A stretch of DNA of 64,000 nucleotides from Pseudomonadota bacterium. Its GTDB lineage: Bacteria > Desulfobacterota > Desulfarculia > Desulfarculales > Desulfarculaceae. The first letter of the stretch is position 1. The number at the start of each line of letters is the position of its first letter. This document shows, piece after piece, positions 46,777-55,396 of the stretch. The notes beneath the pieces were generated by a model. The model did not search any database and was not told the DNA's origin. It saw only the letters and a program-made list of their open reading frames with translations. The translations under genes and the position numbers were made by a program. The stretch spans positions 32,374 through 96,373 of the forward strand of contig JAHIQI010000042.1 in NCBI GenBank assembly GCA_018902755.1, given 5' to 3'.

Positions 46777-47787
46777 ATGGTGCGTATCGGCATTAACGGC
46801 TTCGGCCGCATAGGACGCCAGGTGCTCAAAGCGGTCTTGGAGCGCCACCCCGACCAACTCCAGGTGGTGGCGGTCAACGACCTATTCGACTCGGAAACCA
46901 ACGCCCATCTTTTCAAGTTCGACAGCAACTACGGCCGCTGGCCGGGGGTGGTGGAGGCCAAGGAGAACGCCATCGTCATCGACGGTCAGGAGGTGACCTG
47001 CTTCGCCCTGCGCGACCCGTCCCAGATCCCCTGGGACGACATGGGGGTGGACCTGGTGGTGGAGGGCACCGGCCTGTTCCGCACCGGCCCCCAGGCCCAG
47101 GCCCACCTGGAGGCCGGGGCCAAGCGGGTGATCATCACCGCGCCGGGCAAGGAAATCGACCTCACCGTGGTGATGGGGGTGAACGACCAGGACTACAAGG
47201 CGGACGAGCACTACATCGTCTCCAACGCCTCCTGCACCACCAACTGCCTGGCCCCGCCGGCCAAGGTGTTGCACGAGGCCTTCGGCATCGTCAAGGGCCT
47301 GATGACCACGATCCACTCCTACACCAACGACCAGCGCATCCTGGACCTGCCCCACAAGGACCTTCGGCGGGCCCGGGCGGCGGCCATCAACATGATCCCC
47401 ACCTCCACCGGCGCGGCGCGGGCCCTGGGCCTGGTCATCCCCGAGTTGGCCGGGCGCTTCGACGGCTGCTCGGTGCGCGTGCCCACCCCCACGGTGAGTC
47501 TGGTGGACTTCACCGCGGTCCTGGCCAAGCCCACCGACACCGCGGGGCTGCACCAGGCGCTGACCGCGGCGGCGGAGGGCGCCCTGGAGGGCATCATGGC
47601 CGTGGACCACGGGCACTTGGTGTCCATGGACCTAAAGGGCGATCCCCACTCCTCGGTGGTGGACCTGGAGTTCACCCAGGTGTTGGACGGCGACCTGGTC
47701 AAGGTGCTGGCCTGGTACGACAACGAGTGGGGCTATTCCTGCCGGGTGTCGGACCTGGCCGCCTACATGGCTTCCAAGGGGTTGTAA
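46777..47787 (+). CDS. gap: Glyceraldehyde-3-phosphate dehydrogenase, type I
   Basis: This 336-residue enzyme oxidises glyceraldehyde 3-phosphate with NAD and phosphate. It has the nucleotide-binding start VRIGINGFGRIGRQVLKAV, catalytic C153 in SNASCTTNCLAP, the H in TTIHSYTNDQ and the C-terminal WYDNEWGYSCRV. The P in LAPPAKVLHEAFG replaces the more usual F or V, a minor change. Length is typical. It follows the GAF gene and converges on a cytochrome gene. Confidence 0.96.
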   Translation: MVRIGINGFGRIGRQVLKAVLERHPDQLQVVAVNDLFDSETNAHLFKFDSNYGRWPGVVEAKENAIVIDGQEVTCFALRDPSQIPWDDMGVDLVVEGTGLFRTGPQAQAHLEAGAKRVIITAPGKEIDLTVVMGVNDQDYKADEHYIVSNASCTTNCLAPPAKVLHEAFGIVKGLMTTIHSYTNDQRILDLPHKDLRRARAAAINMIPTSTGAARALGLVIPELAGRFDGCSVRVPTPTVSLVDFTAVLAKPTDTAGLHQALTAAAEGALEGIMAVDHGHLVSMDLKGDPHSSVVDLEFTQVLDGDLVKVLAWYDNEWGYSCRVSDLAAYMASKGL

Positions 47788-47791
47788 GAAG

Positions 47792-48181
47792 CTACAAGGT
47801 CTTCAGATAGGCCAGCAGGGCGGCGATATCCTGTTTGCTCAGCCAAGGGAAGGGGGGCATGCGGGGGCCGCCCTGTTTTATGTGGCCGCCCAGGTTGGCG
47901 TCGGTCACCGGCTGCTTCATGGCCGGGGTGAGCCCCCGCCCGTACAGGCCGGTGAGGTCAGGAGCCGTGCGCCGCGAGTTGTCCTGAGGGTCGTGGCAGG
48001 CCTGGCAGTAGCGCTGGAAATGCTTCCGGCCCTGGGCCGCCAACTCCGGCGAGGCCTGGGCTTGGGGCTGGGAGGCCGCCTGGCCCTGGCCGGAGGCCTG
48101 GGGGGAATAAACCACGCCCGCGGCCAAAACCAAGGCCGGCAACAGCGATGCCGTCAGATTCAGGAATGATCTCGACCGCAT
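47792..48181 (-). CDS. Exported mono-haem class I cytochrome c
   Basis: This 129-residue protein has a signal peptide (about 1-31), a Gln/Ala-rich linker, one haem site CQACH (about residues 59-63) and a probable axial methionine in GGPRMPPFPWLS, as in small class I cytochromes. The end (DIAALLAYLKTL) is the usual C-terminal helix. It is a likely periplasmic electron carrier. It lies alone on the minus strand, four bases from the gap stop. Confidence 0.92.
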   Translation of the reverse strand: MRSRSFLNLTASLLPALVLAAGVVYSPQASGQGQAASQPQAQASPELAAQGRKHFQRYCQACHDPQDNSRRTAPDLTGLYGRGLTPAMKQPVTDANLGGHIKQGGPRMPPFPWLSKQDIAALLAYLKTL

Positions 48182-48247
48182 AATCTAACCGCCTCTTGCC
48201 GGGGCCTCGGAGCGCCGGGGCCCTATTACATCCGTATTGGCCCAGGC

Positions 48248-48589
48248 CTAAAAACTCAAGGCCCGCACAGCCTGGCCGGTGTTGGGGTACACCTTGAACA
48301 CCTTGTCCAGACGAGTGAGCTGGAACAGGGAGGTCAACGCCGGTCCCGCCCCGCTGAGCACCAGCTGCCCGCCTTGTTCTTTAAGGGTCTTGAGAGTGGA
48401 AATGATCACGGTGAGCCCGCTGGAGTCCATGAACTCCACCCAGCCCAAATCCAGCACCAGCTTGGTGCAACCGTTACCGGTGTGTTCATGCAAGCGCTTT
48501 TTCAGGGGGGCGGCCACCGATGCATCCAAACAGCTGTCCTTCAGCTTCACCACCAGGACGTTGCCGATCAGTTTTTCCTCAACCAGCAT
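48248..48589 (-). CDS. STAS-domain anti-anti-sigma factor-like protein
   Basis: This 113-residue protein is a single STAS domain like SpoIIAA/RsbV: KLVLDLGWVEFMDSSGLTVI includes the phosphorylatable serine in DSSGL, followed by LVLSGAGPALTSLFQLTRL. The ATG at 48589 follows GAGGG and gives the normal family length; an extended start at 48652 has no ribosome binding site. It is divergent from the SpoIIE-type phosphatase, its probable regulator in a partner-switching pathway. No anti-sigma kinase is in the window. Confidence 0.9.
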   Translation of the reverse strand: MLVEEKLIGNVLVVKLKDSCLDASVAAPLKKRLHEHTGNGCTKLVLDLGWVEFMDSSGLTVIISTLKTLKEQGGQLVLSGAGPALTSLFQLTRLDKVFKVYPNTGQAVRALSF

Positions 48590-48663
48590 GGGGCCCTCTT
48601 CCACGGGGGTGAAGCCTCCCCGGCGAGACAAAAGCCTGTTTTCCGCCTTCATGGTAGGTTAAG

Positions 48664-48689
48664 CTGTGCATGATAAAATTCTAGCACAG
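48664..48689. promoter_or_regulatory. Inverted repeat in the STAS/phosphatase divergent region
   Basis: CTGTGC and GCACAG form a perfect six-base inverted repeat with a 14-base spacer holding GATAAAAT, which resembles a -10 element. It lies between the two divergent starts, so it may be a shared operator or promoter control site. Confidence 0.45.
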
Positions 48690-48733
48690 TGAACGCGCCC
48701 TATTGGAAGGATGTAGGAGGAGACCCCGCTGCG

Positions 48734-50983
48734 ATGGCAATGGAACCTGGTGAAGGTCTGGGCCGGCGGCTGCGGGCCACCCTGATTCGCTTTCTGCTGT
48801 TGTATATCCCCGTCGCCCTGGTCCTGATCCTGACCACCTATCTTTTCTATCGTCTCGAGGCCAACAACGAGCGGCGCCTGTTGCGGAGCGAACAGAACCA
48901 CCAGGTTCAGCTCGAAAAGGAAGCCGTGGCCGGGATTTTGGACGAGGTGGTGGTGGACGCCCAGGTGCAGGCTCAGCACGAGATCCTGGAAAATTTGCAA
49001 GGGCCTCCCGGCTCGCTGGTGTTGGACAAGCTGGCCCATGAGTTGACCAAAGTCCTAAAGACCACCCGCTCCTACCGGCGCATTCTTTACATAGACCGCA
49101 ATGGCCAGGTTCTGTTGCACCTGGCGCGCGAAGGCGACCGCACCAGCGTGGAGCGCAAAGCTCCCCCCCGCGACCTGTCTTATCAGCCCTGGGTGGAGGC
49201 GTCCCTGCGCTTGCCGCCGGGCAGGGTCTATATCTCCCCTCTGCTCCACAACGACGACAAGGGCGCGGTGATCAGGGTGGCCGCCCCGGTCACCAATCGC
49301 TGGGGAGAGCGGGAGGGCCTGTTGGTCATGGACTACCGGACCTCCCAGGCCATGCGCAAAATGGCCGGGCTGTTCTTCAGCCAGGGGGTGGTGCTCCTGC
49401 TGGACCAACAAGGACGCATCCTGCTGGGCGGCCGCTATCAGGGCGGGCCCCAGATCGAAGCCAAGACGGAAGGCGACTCCTTCGCCCGAATGTGGCCGCA
49501 AATGTGGAGCATGGTGGCCCGGCAGGACCAGGGGCAGGTGTTCGACAAGGCGGGCCTGTTCACCTGGGATACGGTGGCCCCGCCCGGCCCCGCCCAGGAC
49601 CGGCAGTCCTCGCTGAAAATAGTCTCCCTGGTCCCCGAAGCGCGGGTGGACGCGGCTGTGGGCGTCTATCTGATCCAGCTCACCCAGCTTTTGTCGATCG
49701 TGCTTTTCGTGGCCGGGCTCATCTGCTGGTTCCTGGCCTGGGCCCAGGTGCGTCACCACCTGGCCCAGCAGGCCCTGGCCGAGAGCGAGCAGCGCCTGCA
49801 GGACATCATGACCTTCTCCCCGGCGGTGATCTACCTGAAGGACCATGCCGGGCGCTATCAGTTCGTCAACCGCCGCTTCGAGCAGCTCTTGGGCATCAAG
49901 CAGGAACAGGCCCTGGGCCTCACCGACCGGGAGATGTTCCCCGCCCAGACCGCCCAGGCCCTGCACCGCCACGACAAAGAGGCCCTGATCGGCAAGGGGC
50001 CCCTGCACAGCGAAGAACAGATACGCCAGAAGGACGGGCTGCACAGCTATCTCACCGCCAAGTTCCCCCTGCGCGACCCCGGAGGCCGCATCTACGGCGT
50101 CTGCGGCATCTCCACGGACATCACCGAGCTGAAAAACACCCAGGCCGAGCTGAAAAGGGCCAAAGAGGCGGCCGAGACGGCCAACCTGGCCCTCATGGAA
50201 AAACAAGAGCGCCTGGACGAGGACCTCCAGGCGGCGGCGGGAATCCAGCGCACCCTGCTGCCCTACAACCTGCCCCATCTGCCCCAGGTGGAGTTGGCCT
50301 GGAAGTTCGCGCCCAGCGAGTTCATCGGCGGCGACCTTTTCCACGCCCAGCCCCTGGGGCCGGGACAGCTGTGCCTGTACATGCTCGACATCAGCGGCCA
50401 CGGCGTGCCCGCCTCGCTGATGACCGTGTCGGTGCACGAGGCCTTGGACCCAGCCAGCGGGCACGTGGCCAAGCGCGACATCAACGGGGCGATGCAGGCC
50501 CTGCCTCCCGGCAAGGTGTTGAGCGTCCTGGACCGGGAATACCCCCTGGAGCGCTTCGACAAGAGCTTCAGCATCGTGTACCTGCTGCTGCACCTCACCG
50601 ACGGCGAGCTGGTCTACTCCAACGCCGGTCACCCCCATCCCCTGCTGCTCAGGGCCGGGGGCGAGCTGGAAGAGCTGACCGCCGGGGGAACCTTGATCGG
50701 ACTGGACGGCGCGGTGCCCTTCGAGGAAGGGCGAACCGTGCTGCGCGTTGGCGACCGGCTGATCCTCTACACCGACGGGGTCGTGGAATACCGTAACCGC
50801 CGGGGCCAAATGTTCGGGGTGGAGCGTCTACACCGCCACGTGATCCAGGGGGCCGCGCTTGGAGTGGGCGAATTGATCGAAGCCCTGTGGAGCGAACTCA
50901 AGGCCTTTGGCAATAACCGGCCCCTGGATGACGACGTGAGCATCATGGGGCTGGAGTATCGCGGAGGCGGGCTCAGCTCATAG
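48734..50983 (+). CDS. Membrane sensor with PAS and SpoIIE-type serine phosphatase domains
   Basis: This 749-residue protein has an N-terminal helix (about 15-40), a large periplasmic sensor region (Cache-like, about 45-310), a second helix (about 320-345), a PAS domain (about 355-470), a coiled coil (about 475-510) and a C-terminal PP2C phosphatase of the SpoIIE/RsbU type (about 515-740). The phosphatase motifs are EFIGGDLFHA, MLDISGHGVPASLM and LVYSNAGHPHPLL. The first motif usually reads GGD-(Y/F)-(Y/F)-D; here the last D is H, so metal binding may be altered. The divergent STAS protein is the expected substrate. ATG 48734 follows GGAGGAG. Confidence 0.85.
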   Translation: MAMEPGEGLGRRLRATLIRFLLLYIPVALVLILTTYLFYRLEANNERRLLRSEQNHQVQLEKEAVAGILDEVVVDAQVQAQHEILENLQGPPGSLVLDKLAHELTKVLKTTRSYRRILYIDRNGQVLLHLAREGDRTSVERKAPPRDLSYQPWVEASLRLPPGRVYISPLLHNDDKGAVIRVAAPVTNRWGEREGLLVMDYRTSQAMRKMAGLFFSQGVVLLLDQQGRILLGGRYQGGPQIEAKTEGDSFARMWPQMWSMVARQDQGQVFDKAGLFTWDTVAPPGPAQDRQSSLKIVSLVPEARVDAAVGVYLIQLTQLLSIVLFVAGLICWFLAWAQVRHHLAQQALAESEQRLQDIMTFSPAVIYLKDHAGRYQFVNRRFEQLLGIKQEQALGLTDREMFPAQTAQALHRHDKEALIGKGPLHSEEQIRQKDGLHSYLTAKFPLRDPGGRIYGVCGISTDITELKNTQAELKRAKEAAETANLALMEKQERLDEDLQAAAGIQRTLLPYNLPHLPQVELAWKFAPSEFIGGDLFHAQPLGPGQLCLYMLDISGHGVPASLMTVSVHEALDPASGHVAKRDINGAMQALPPGKVLSVLDREYPLERFDKSFSIVYLLLHLTDGELVYSNAGHPHPLLLRAGGELEELTAGGTLIGLDGAVPFEEGRTVLRVGDRLILYTDGVVEYRNRRGQMFGVERLHRHVIQGAALGVGELIEALWSELKAFGNNRPLDDDVSIMGLEYRGGGLSS

Positions 50984-51412
50984 TTGGGCCTGGACCCACT
51001 GCACGATGCCCGCAGCGGGCATGGCCCCGGAGGTGCGGGCCACTTCGCGCCCACCCCGGAAAAGCACCATGGTGGGTATGGAGGATATGCCGTATTGGGC
51101 GGCCAGGGCCTGCTCCTGCTCGGTGTTCACCTTGAGCAGGCGAATCTTGGGATTGAGTTGGGCCGCGGCCTGGGCAAAGGCCGGGGCCATCATCTTGCAG
51201 GGGCCGCACCAGGAGGCCCAAAAATCCACCAGCACCGGCAGGCCCTCTGAGGACATCATTTTGCCAAACAGGGCCGCATCAGCCTCCACCGGCTGGCCGG
51301 TGAGCAGGTCGGCCTTGCAGCGGCCGCAGGTGGGGTTTTCGCTCAGGCGCTGGGACGGCACCCGGTTGGTGGCGGCGCAGTTGGGGCATACAATATGAAT
51401 ATCGTTGGGCAT
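50978..51412 (-). CDS. trxC: Thioredoxin 2-type protein with zinc-finger N-terminus
   Basis: This 144-residue protein has the TrxC layout: an N-terminal zinc site C9-PN-C12/C29-GR-C32, then a thioredoxin domain with WC69-GPC72-KMMAP and the cis-proline motif ISSIPTMVLF. E. coli TrxC is a cytoplasmic, stress-linked thiol donor with this architecture. It converges on the phosphatase gene with a six-base overlap. It could be reduced by the reductase-like flavoprotein at 16580-17485. Confidence 0.93.
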   Translation of the reverse strand: MPNDIHIVCPNCAATNRVPSQRLSENPTCGRCKADLLTGQPVEADAALFGKMMSSEGLPVLVDFWASWCGPCKMMAPAFAQAAAQLNPKIRLLKVNTEQEQALAAQYGISSIPTMVLFRGGREVARTSGAMPAAGIVQWVQAQL

Positions 51413-51537
51413 GAATCTTCTCCCGGTTAATATCTTGCTTGTTTTTCTCGCTGGAGCTCAATCCCTGCACATGTTTTATGATAAGACCGTGAAAGCCAAC
51501 TTGCAGCCTCGGGATGTGACAAATTTGGGTGAAACCC

Positions 51538-52707
51538 ATGATTAATTCAACCAGCCCCGCCGCCGCGACCCCTGCCGGGCTGGTATTGGCCGCCGGTCTA
51601 TCCTCGCGCATGAAGCAGTTCAAACCCCTGCTGCCCCTGGGGGGCCAAAGCGTCCTGGAGCGGGTGGTGGGCCTGTTGCGGCATGCGGGGACCGCGCCGG
51701 TGCTGGTGGTCCTGGGCCACCGGGCCACGGAGTTAGAGCCGGTCGTGCGCTCCCTGGGGGCCACGCCGGTGCTGAACCCGGACTACGAGCAGGGCATGTT
51801 CAGTTCCCTGCGGGCCGGGCTGGCGGCCCTGCCCCCCACCTGCCGCGCCTTTTTCCTGCTGCCGGTGGACATCCCCCTGGTGCGCCCCCACACCCTGGCC
51901 CGCCTGCGCGCGGCCTGGGACCAGGGGCGAGGCCCGGTGCTCCACCCCACCTTCCAAGGCGAGTGGGGCCACCCTCCCCTTATCGCCGCCGAGCTGGCCC
52001 CGGCCATCATGGCCTATGAGGGGCCGGGCGGCCTGCGCGGCTTCTGGGACCAACGCCCGGAACTGGCCCAGGAGGTGGCGGTGGCCGACCGCTTCATTTT
52101 GCGCGACCAGGACCATCCCCAGGACTACGATGCGCTGAAGGCCGAGCTGACCGGATACGACACTCCGGACCAGGCCGAATGCCTGGCCCTGTTGCGAGAC
52201 GTTTTGGAACTGGAACCTGAGTTGGTGGCCCACAGCATAATGGTGGGCCGGGTGGCCCGGACTTTGGTCCAGGCGGCCCGCAAGGCCGGCGCGGAGCTGA
52301 GCCCGGAGCTGGCCCTGGCCGGGGGACTGCTGCACGACGTGGCCAAGGGCCAGGCCGACCACCCCGCCGCCGGAGCGGAGTTGCTGGCCGGTCTGGGATT
52401 CCAGGCGGTGGCTCCCCTGGCCGCCCGGCACGTGGACATTGACATAGCGCCCGGCGCGCCGCTGAGCGAGGCGGAGTTGGTGCACTTGGCCGACAAGCTG
52501 GTGCAAGCCGATTGCCGGGTGGCCCTGGACCAACGCTTTGAGGACAAGATGGCCCGCAAGGGCGACAGCCCCGAGGCGCGGGCGGCCATTCAGCGGCGCT
52601 GGGACCTGGCCCGGAGCATCGCCCGGCGGGTGGAGGCGGCGCTGGGCATGGGCTTGGAGGATTGCCTGGACCGGGCGGGCTTGGCCATGGGGAGCGATGG
52701 ATCATGA
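51538..52707 (+). CDS. MocA-like nucleotidyltransferase fused to an HD domain
   Basis: This 389-residue protein joins a MobA/MocA-like NTP-transferase domain (about 15-195; LVLAAGLSSRMKQFKPLLPL, VVLGHRATELEP, LLPVDIPLVRP) to an HD-type metal-dependent phosphohydrolase domain (about 235-340; MVGRVARTL, GLLHDVAKGQADHP, ARHVDID). MocA transfers CMP to the molybdenum cofactor, so cofactor maturation or repair is one possibility. The gene overlaps the phosphatase start as ATGA. The start is uncertain between ATG 51538 and GTG 51529 because ribosome binding sites are weak. Confidence 0.82.
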   Translation: MINSTSPAAATPAGLVLAAGLSSRMKQFKPLLPLGGQSVLERVVGLLRHAGTAPVLVVLGHRATELEPVVRSLGATPVLNPDYEQGMFSSLRAGLAALPPTCRAFFLLPVDIPLVRPHTLARLRAAWDQGRGPVLHPTFQGEWGHPPLIAAELAPAIMAYEGPGGLRGFWDQRPELAQEVAVADRFILRDQDHPQDYDALKAELTGYDTPDQAECLALLRDVLELEPELVAHSIMVGRVARTLVQAARKAGAELSPELALAGGLLHDVAKGQADHPAAGAELLAGLGFQAVAPLAARHVDIDIAPGAPLSEAELVHLADKLVQADCRVALDQRFEDKMARKGDSPEARAAIQRRWDLARSIARRVEAALGMGLEDCLDRAGLAMGSDGS

Positions 52708-53291
52708 TCTATCTGCTGCGCCACGGAGAGATAACCCAGAGCATCCCCCGCCGCTTCGTGGGCCGCCGCGACCTGCCGCTCACCGAACTGGGCCGCACCC
52801 AGGCCGCCCAGTGGGGCGAGCTCCTAAGGGAGATGAGATTCCAGGCGGTTTACACCAGCCCCCTGTCCCGCTGCCAAGACACCGCCCGCCTGGCCGCGCC
52901 GGGCCGGGAGATCGTGCTCGAGCCGGGCTGGACGGAGATTTCCCTGGGCGAGTGGGAAGGCCTCAGCGTGGATCAGGTGCGCGAGCGCTTCCCCGGCGAG
53001 TACGAGGCCAGGGGCGAGGAACTGGCCGGGCACCGGCCCCAGGGCGGCGAGAGCTTCGCCCAGGTGGCGGACCGGGTGACGCCCCTGCTGGAGGCCCTGG
53101 CCGACGGCCCGGCCCCGGTGTTGGTGGTGGCCCACTCCGGGGTGATTCGCGCCGGGCTGTGCCGTTTGCTGGGCCTGCCCCTGGGGCACCTGCTGCGCCT
53201 GGAGCTGGACTACGCCGGGCTGTGCCTGGTTGAACGCGGGCCACAGGGCTGGAAGCTGCACGGCTTCAACCTGCTTCCCGAAGGTCTTTAA
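52704..53291 (+). CDS. Histidine phosphatase family protein
   Basis: This 195-residue protein has the catalytic histidine-phosphatase start MIYLLRHGEITQS (RHGE), YTSPLSRCQDTA, WTEISLGEWEGL and the second histidine in VLVVAHSGVIRAGL. This pattern is shared by CobC-like alpha-ribazole phosphatases and phosphoglycerate mutase-like phosphatases, so the substrate is unclear. Its ATG at 52704 overlaps the upstream stop. Fusion or tight pairing with a MocA/HD protein suggests a joint nucleotide or cofactor phosphate pathway. It ends overlapping the acyl-CoA dehydrogenase stop by four bases. Confidence 0.88.
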   Translation: MIYLLRHGEITQSIPRRFVGRRDLPLTELGRTQAAQWGELLREMRFQAVYTSPLSRCQDTARLAAPGREIVLEPGWTEISLGEWEGLSVDQVRERFPGEYEARGEELAGHRPQGGESFAQVADRVTPLLEALADGPAPVLVVAHSGVIRAGLCRLLGLPLGHLLRLELDYAGLCLVERGPQGWKLHGFNLLPEGL

Positions 53292-54430
53292 CCGAGTAAC
53301 GTTCCGGCCACGATAATCTTCTCCACCTCTTTGGTTCCCTCATAAAGTTCGAGGATCTTGGCGTCGCGGTAAAGGCGCTGCACCTTGTACTCGTCAAAAT
53401 AGCCGTACCCGCCGTGAATCTGCAGGGCCTCGTCGGCCGCCTCCACCGCGGTGCGGGCGCTGAACCACTTGGCCATGGCGATGAGCCCGTGGTCCACCTT
53501 GCCCCGGTCCACGTTCCAGGCCGCCTCCCAGTACAGGTTACGCGATGCTCGGATCTTGGTGGCCATTTCGGCCACCTTGAATTGGTTGACCTGGAACTTG
53601 GCCAGGGCCTGGCCGAACTGCACCCGGCCCTTGAGGTGCTTGACGCTTTCCTCCAGGCAACCCCGGGCCAGGCCCACCGCCTGGGCGCAGATGTGCAGGC
53701 GGGTGCGGTTGAAAAAGGCCATGAGCTGAGTGAAGCCCTGGCCCAGCTTGCCCACCAGGGCGTCGCCCGGCACCCACAAATTGCTGAACGCCACCTCGGC
53801 GGTGTCCGAGGCCCGTATGCCCAGCTTGCCGTGAAGCTTGGTGGACGAAAAGCCGGGCACATCGGTGGGAGTCAGGAAAAAGCTGTGCCTGGCGTGGCGG
53901 TCGGGGTTGTCCGGGTCGGTGGCCGCGAAGATCAGGGAGTACTTGGCCGTGGTGCCGTTGGTGATGAACATCTTGGAACCGTTGATGCGCCAGCCGTCGC
54001 CGTCGCGCACCGCCGTGGTGGCCGCCCGACTGGGGTCGCTGCCCGCCTCGGGCTCGGTGATGCAGGAGCACATGATGGCCTTGCCCTCCACCAGCTCGGG
54101 CAGCACCATCTGCTTTTGCTCCTCGCTGCCGAAAAGCTGCAACAGCTCCGCCCCGAAGGTGACCGCCAGGACGCTCTGGCCGCAGCCGGGGTCCACGGCC
54201 CAGAACTCCTCGGTGATCAGGCTGTGCTCCAAAAAGCCCAGGCCCGCCCCGCCGTACTCCTCGGCCAGGAAGGTGCCCACGAAGCCCAGTTCGCAAGCGT
54301 TGCGCCAGATGTCCAGGTCAAAGCTCTCGCTGCGGTCAAACTCCAGGGCCCGCCCGGGGAACTCGCCCTGGGCGAACTCCCGCGCCGCCCGCACGATGTC
54401 CCGCTGCTCTTTGCTCAGAGTAAAATCCAT
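53288..54430 (-). CDS. Acyl-CoA dehydrogenase
   Basis: This 380-residue FAD enzyme removes hydrogens at C2/C3 of an acyl-CoA and passes electrons to ETF. It has CITEPEAGSDPSRAAT and KMFITNGTTAKYSLIF in the FAD/substrate regions, IHGGYGYFDEYKVQRLYRDA and the catalytic-base glutamate region ELYEGTKEV near the C-terminus. It is last in the etfB-etfA-dehydrogenase order, ten bases after etfA, which supports direct electron transfer to that ETF. Chain length is not predictable here. Confidence 0.94.
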   Translation of the reverse strand: MDFTLSKEQRDIVRAAREFAQGEFPGRALEFDRSESFDLDIWRNACELGFVGTFLAEEYGGAGLGFLEHSLITEEFWAVDPGCGQSVLAVTFGAELLQLFGSEEQKQMVLPELVEGKAIMCSCITEPEAGSDPSRAATTAVRDGDGWRINGSKMFITNGTTAKYSLIFAATDPDNPDRHARHSFFLTPTDVPGFSSTKLHGKLGIRASDTAEVAFSNLWVPGDALVGKLGQGFTQLMAFFNRTRLHICAQAVGLARGCLEESVKHLKGRVQFGQALAKFQVNQFKVAEMATKIRASRNLYWEAAWNVDRGKVDHGLIAMAKWFSARTAVEAADEALQIHGGYGYFDEYKVQRLYRDAKILELYEGTKEVEKIIVAGTLLG

Positions 54431-54439
54431 GGTTCTTTC

Positions 54440-55396
54440 CTAACCCCCAAAACGTTCGCTTAGCTTGGGCAACACCTCGAACAGATCGGCCACGATGCCG
54501 TAGTGGGCCACCTGGAAGATGGGGGCCCGGGGGTCCGAGTTGACCGCGATGATGGTGCCGCTGTTTTTCATACCCGCCTGATGCTGGAAGGCCCCGCTGA
54601 TGCCCAGGGCCAGATAGATCTTGGGGCGCACCGTCTTGCCGCTGGTGCCCACCTGGCGGCTCTTGGGCAGCCACCCGGCGTCAGCCACGGGCCGGGAGCA
54701 GGACAGGGTGGCCCCCAGGGCGTCGGCCAGGGCCTGGGCCTGGGGGATGTTGTCCGGCCCGCCGATGCCCCGGCCCACCGAGACCAGGATGTCGGCCTCG
54801 GCGATGTCCACGTCCTCCACCACGCCGGCCAGGTATTCCAGGAAGCGGCGGGCGTGGCGGGGAGCCAACTCGGTGAGGGTGACGCTCTCGGAGGCGGTCT
54901 CCGCCGCTCCGGCGGGCGCGGCCTGATAGGCCCCGGCCTGCAGGGTGGCCACCACCGTGGCCGCGGGCTTGAGAGCCAGCTCCTGCATGGCCTTGCCGCC
55001 GTACACCGCGCGCTGCACGGAGAGTGCGCCATCGTTCCAGGACAACCCGGTGCAATCGGTGACCAGGGGCAGGCCCAGGCGTCCGGCCAGGGCCGGGGCC
55101 AGGTCCATCCCCTGGCTGGAGTGGGGCATGAGCACCAGGGAAGGTTGCAGGGCCTTCACCGCATCCATGACCACCGGCAGATACAGCTCGGGGTTGAAGG
55201 CGGCCAGGTCGGGATGAGCGTAGAGCTTGAGTCCGTGGGTGCGGCCGGTGATCTCACCCGCCAAGGCGTCGGGAGCGTCGGCCAACAAGAGAGTCGTTGC
55301 CTCGCCGCCCAGGGCCAGGGCCGCGCCCAGGCACTCCAGGGTGGCCTCGCGCAGGGCTCCCTGGCGGTGTTCGGCAATAACCAGCACGCCGCTCAT
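54440..55396 (-). CDS. etfA: Electron transfer flavoprotein alpha subunit
   Basis: This 318-residue subunit binds FAD in its C-terminal half: VSVGRGIGGPDNIPQAQAL, VADAGWLPKSRQVG, the signature LALGISGAFQHQAGM and IIAVNSDPRAPIFQVAHYGI. With EtfB it carries electrons from the acyl-CoA dehydrogenase to the membrane Fe-S protein encoded upstream. The ATG at 55396 overlaps the etfB stop (ATGA) and follows GGGAGG. Confidence 0.96.
   Translation of the reverse strand: MSGVLVIAEHRQGALREATLECLGAALALGGEATTLLLADAPDALAGEITGRTHGLKLYAHPDLAAFNPELYLPVVMDAVKALQPSLVLMPHSSQGMDLAPALAGRLGLPLVTDCTGLSWNDGALSVQRAVYGGKAMQELALKPAATVVATLQAGAYQAAPAGAAETASESVTLTELAPRHARRFLEYLAGVVEDVDIAEADILVSVGRGIGGPDNIPQAQALADALGATLSCSRPVADAGWLPKSRQVGTSGKTVRPKIYLALGISGAFQHQAGMKNSGTIIAVNSDPRAPIFQVAHYGIVADLFEVLPKLSERFGG

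Noticed and set aside
51413..51537. A gene between trxC and the MocA-like protein
   Set aside because: The 125-base divergent gap has AT-rich promoter-like sequence only; no frame has family resemblance.
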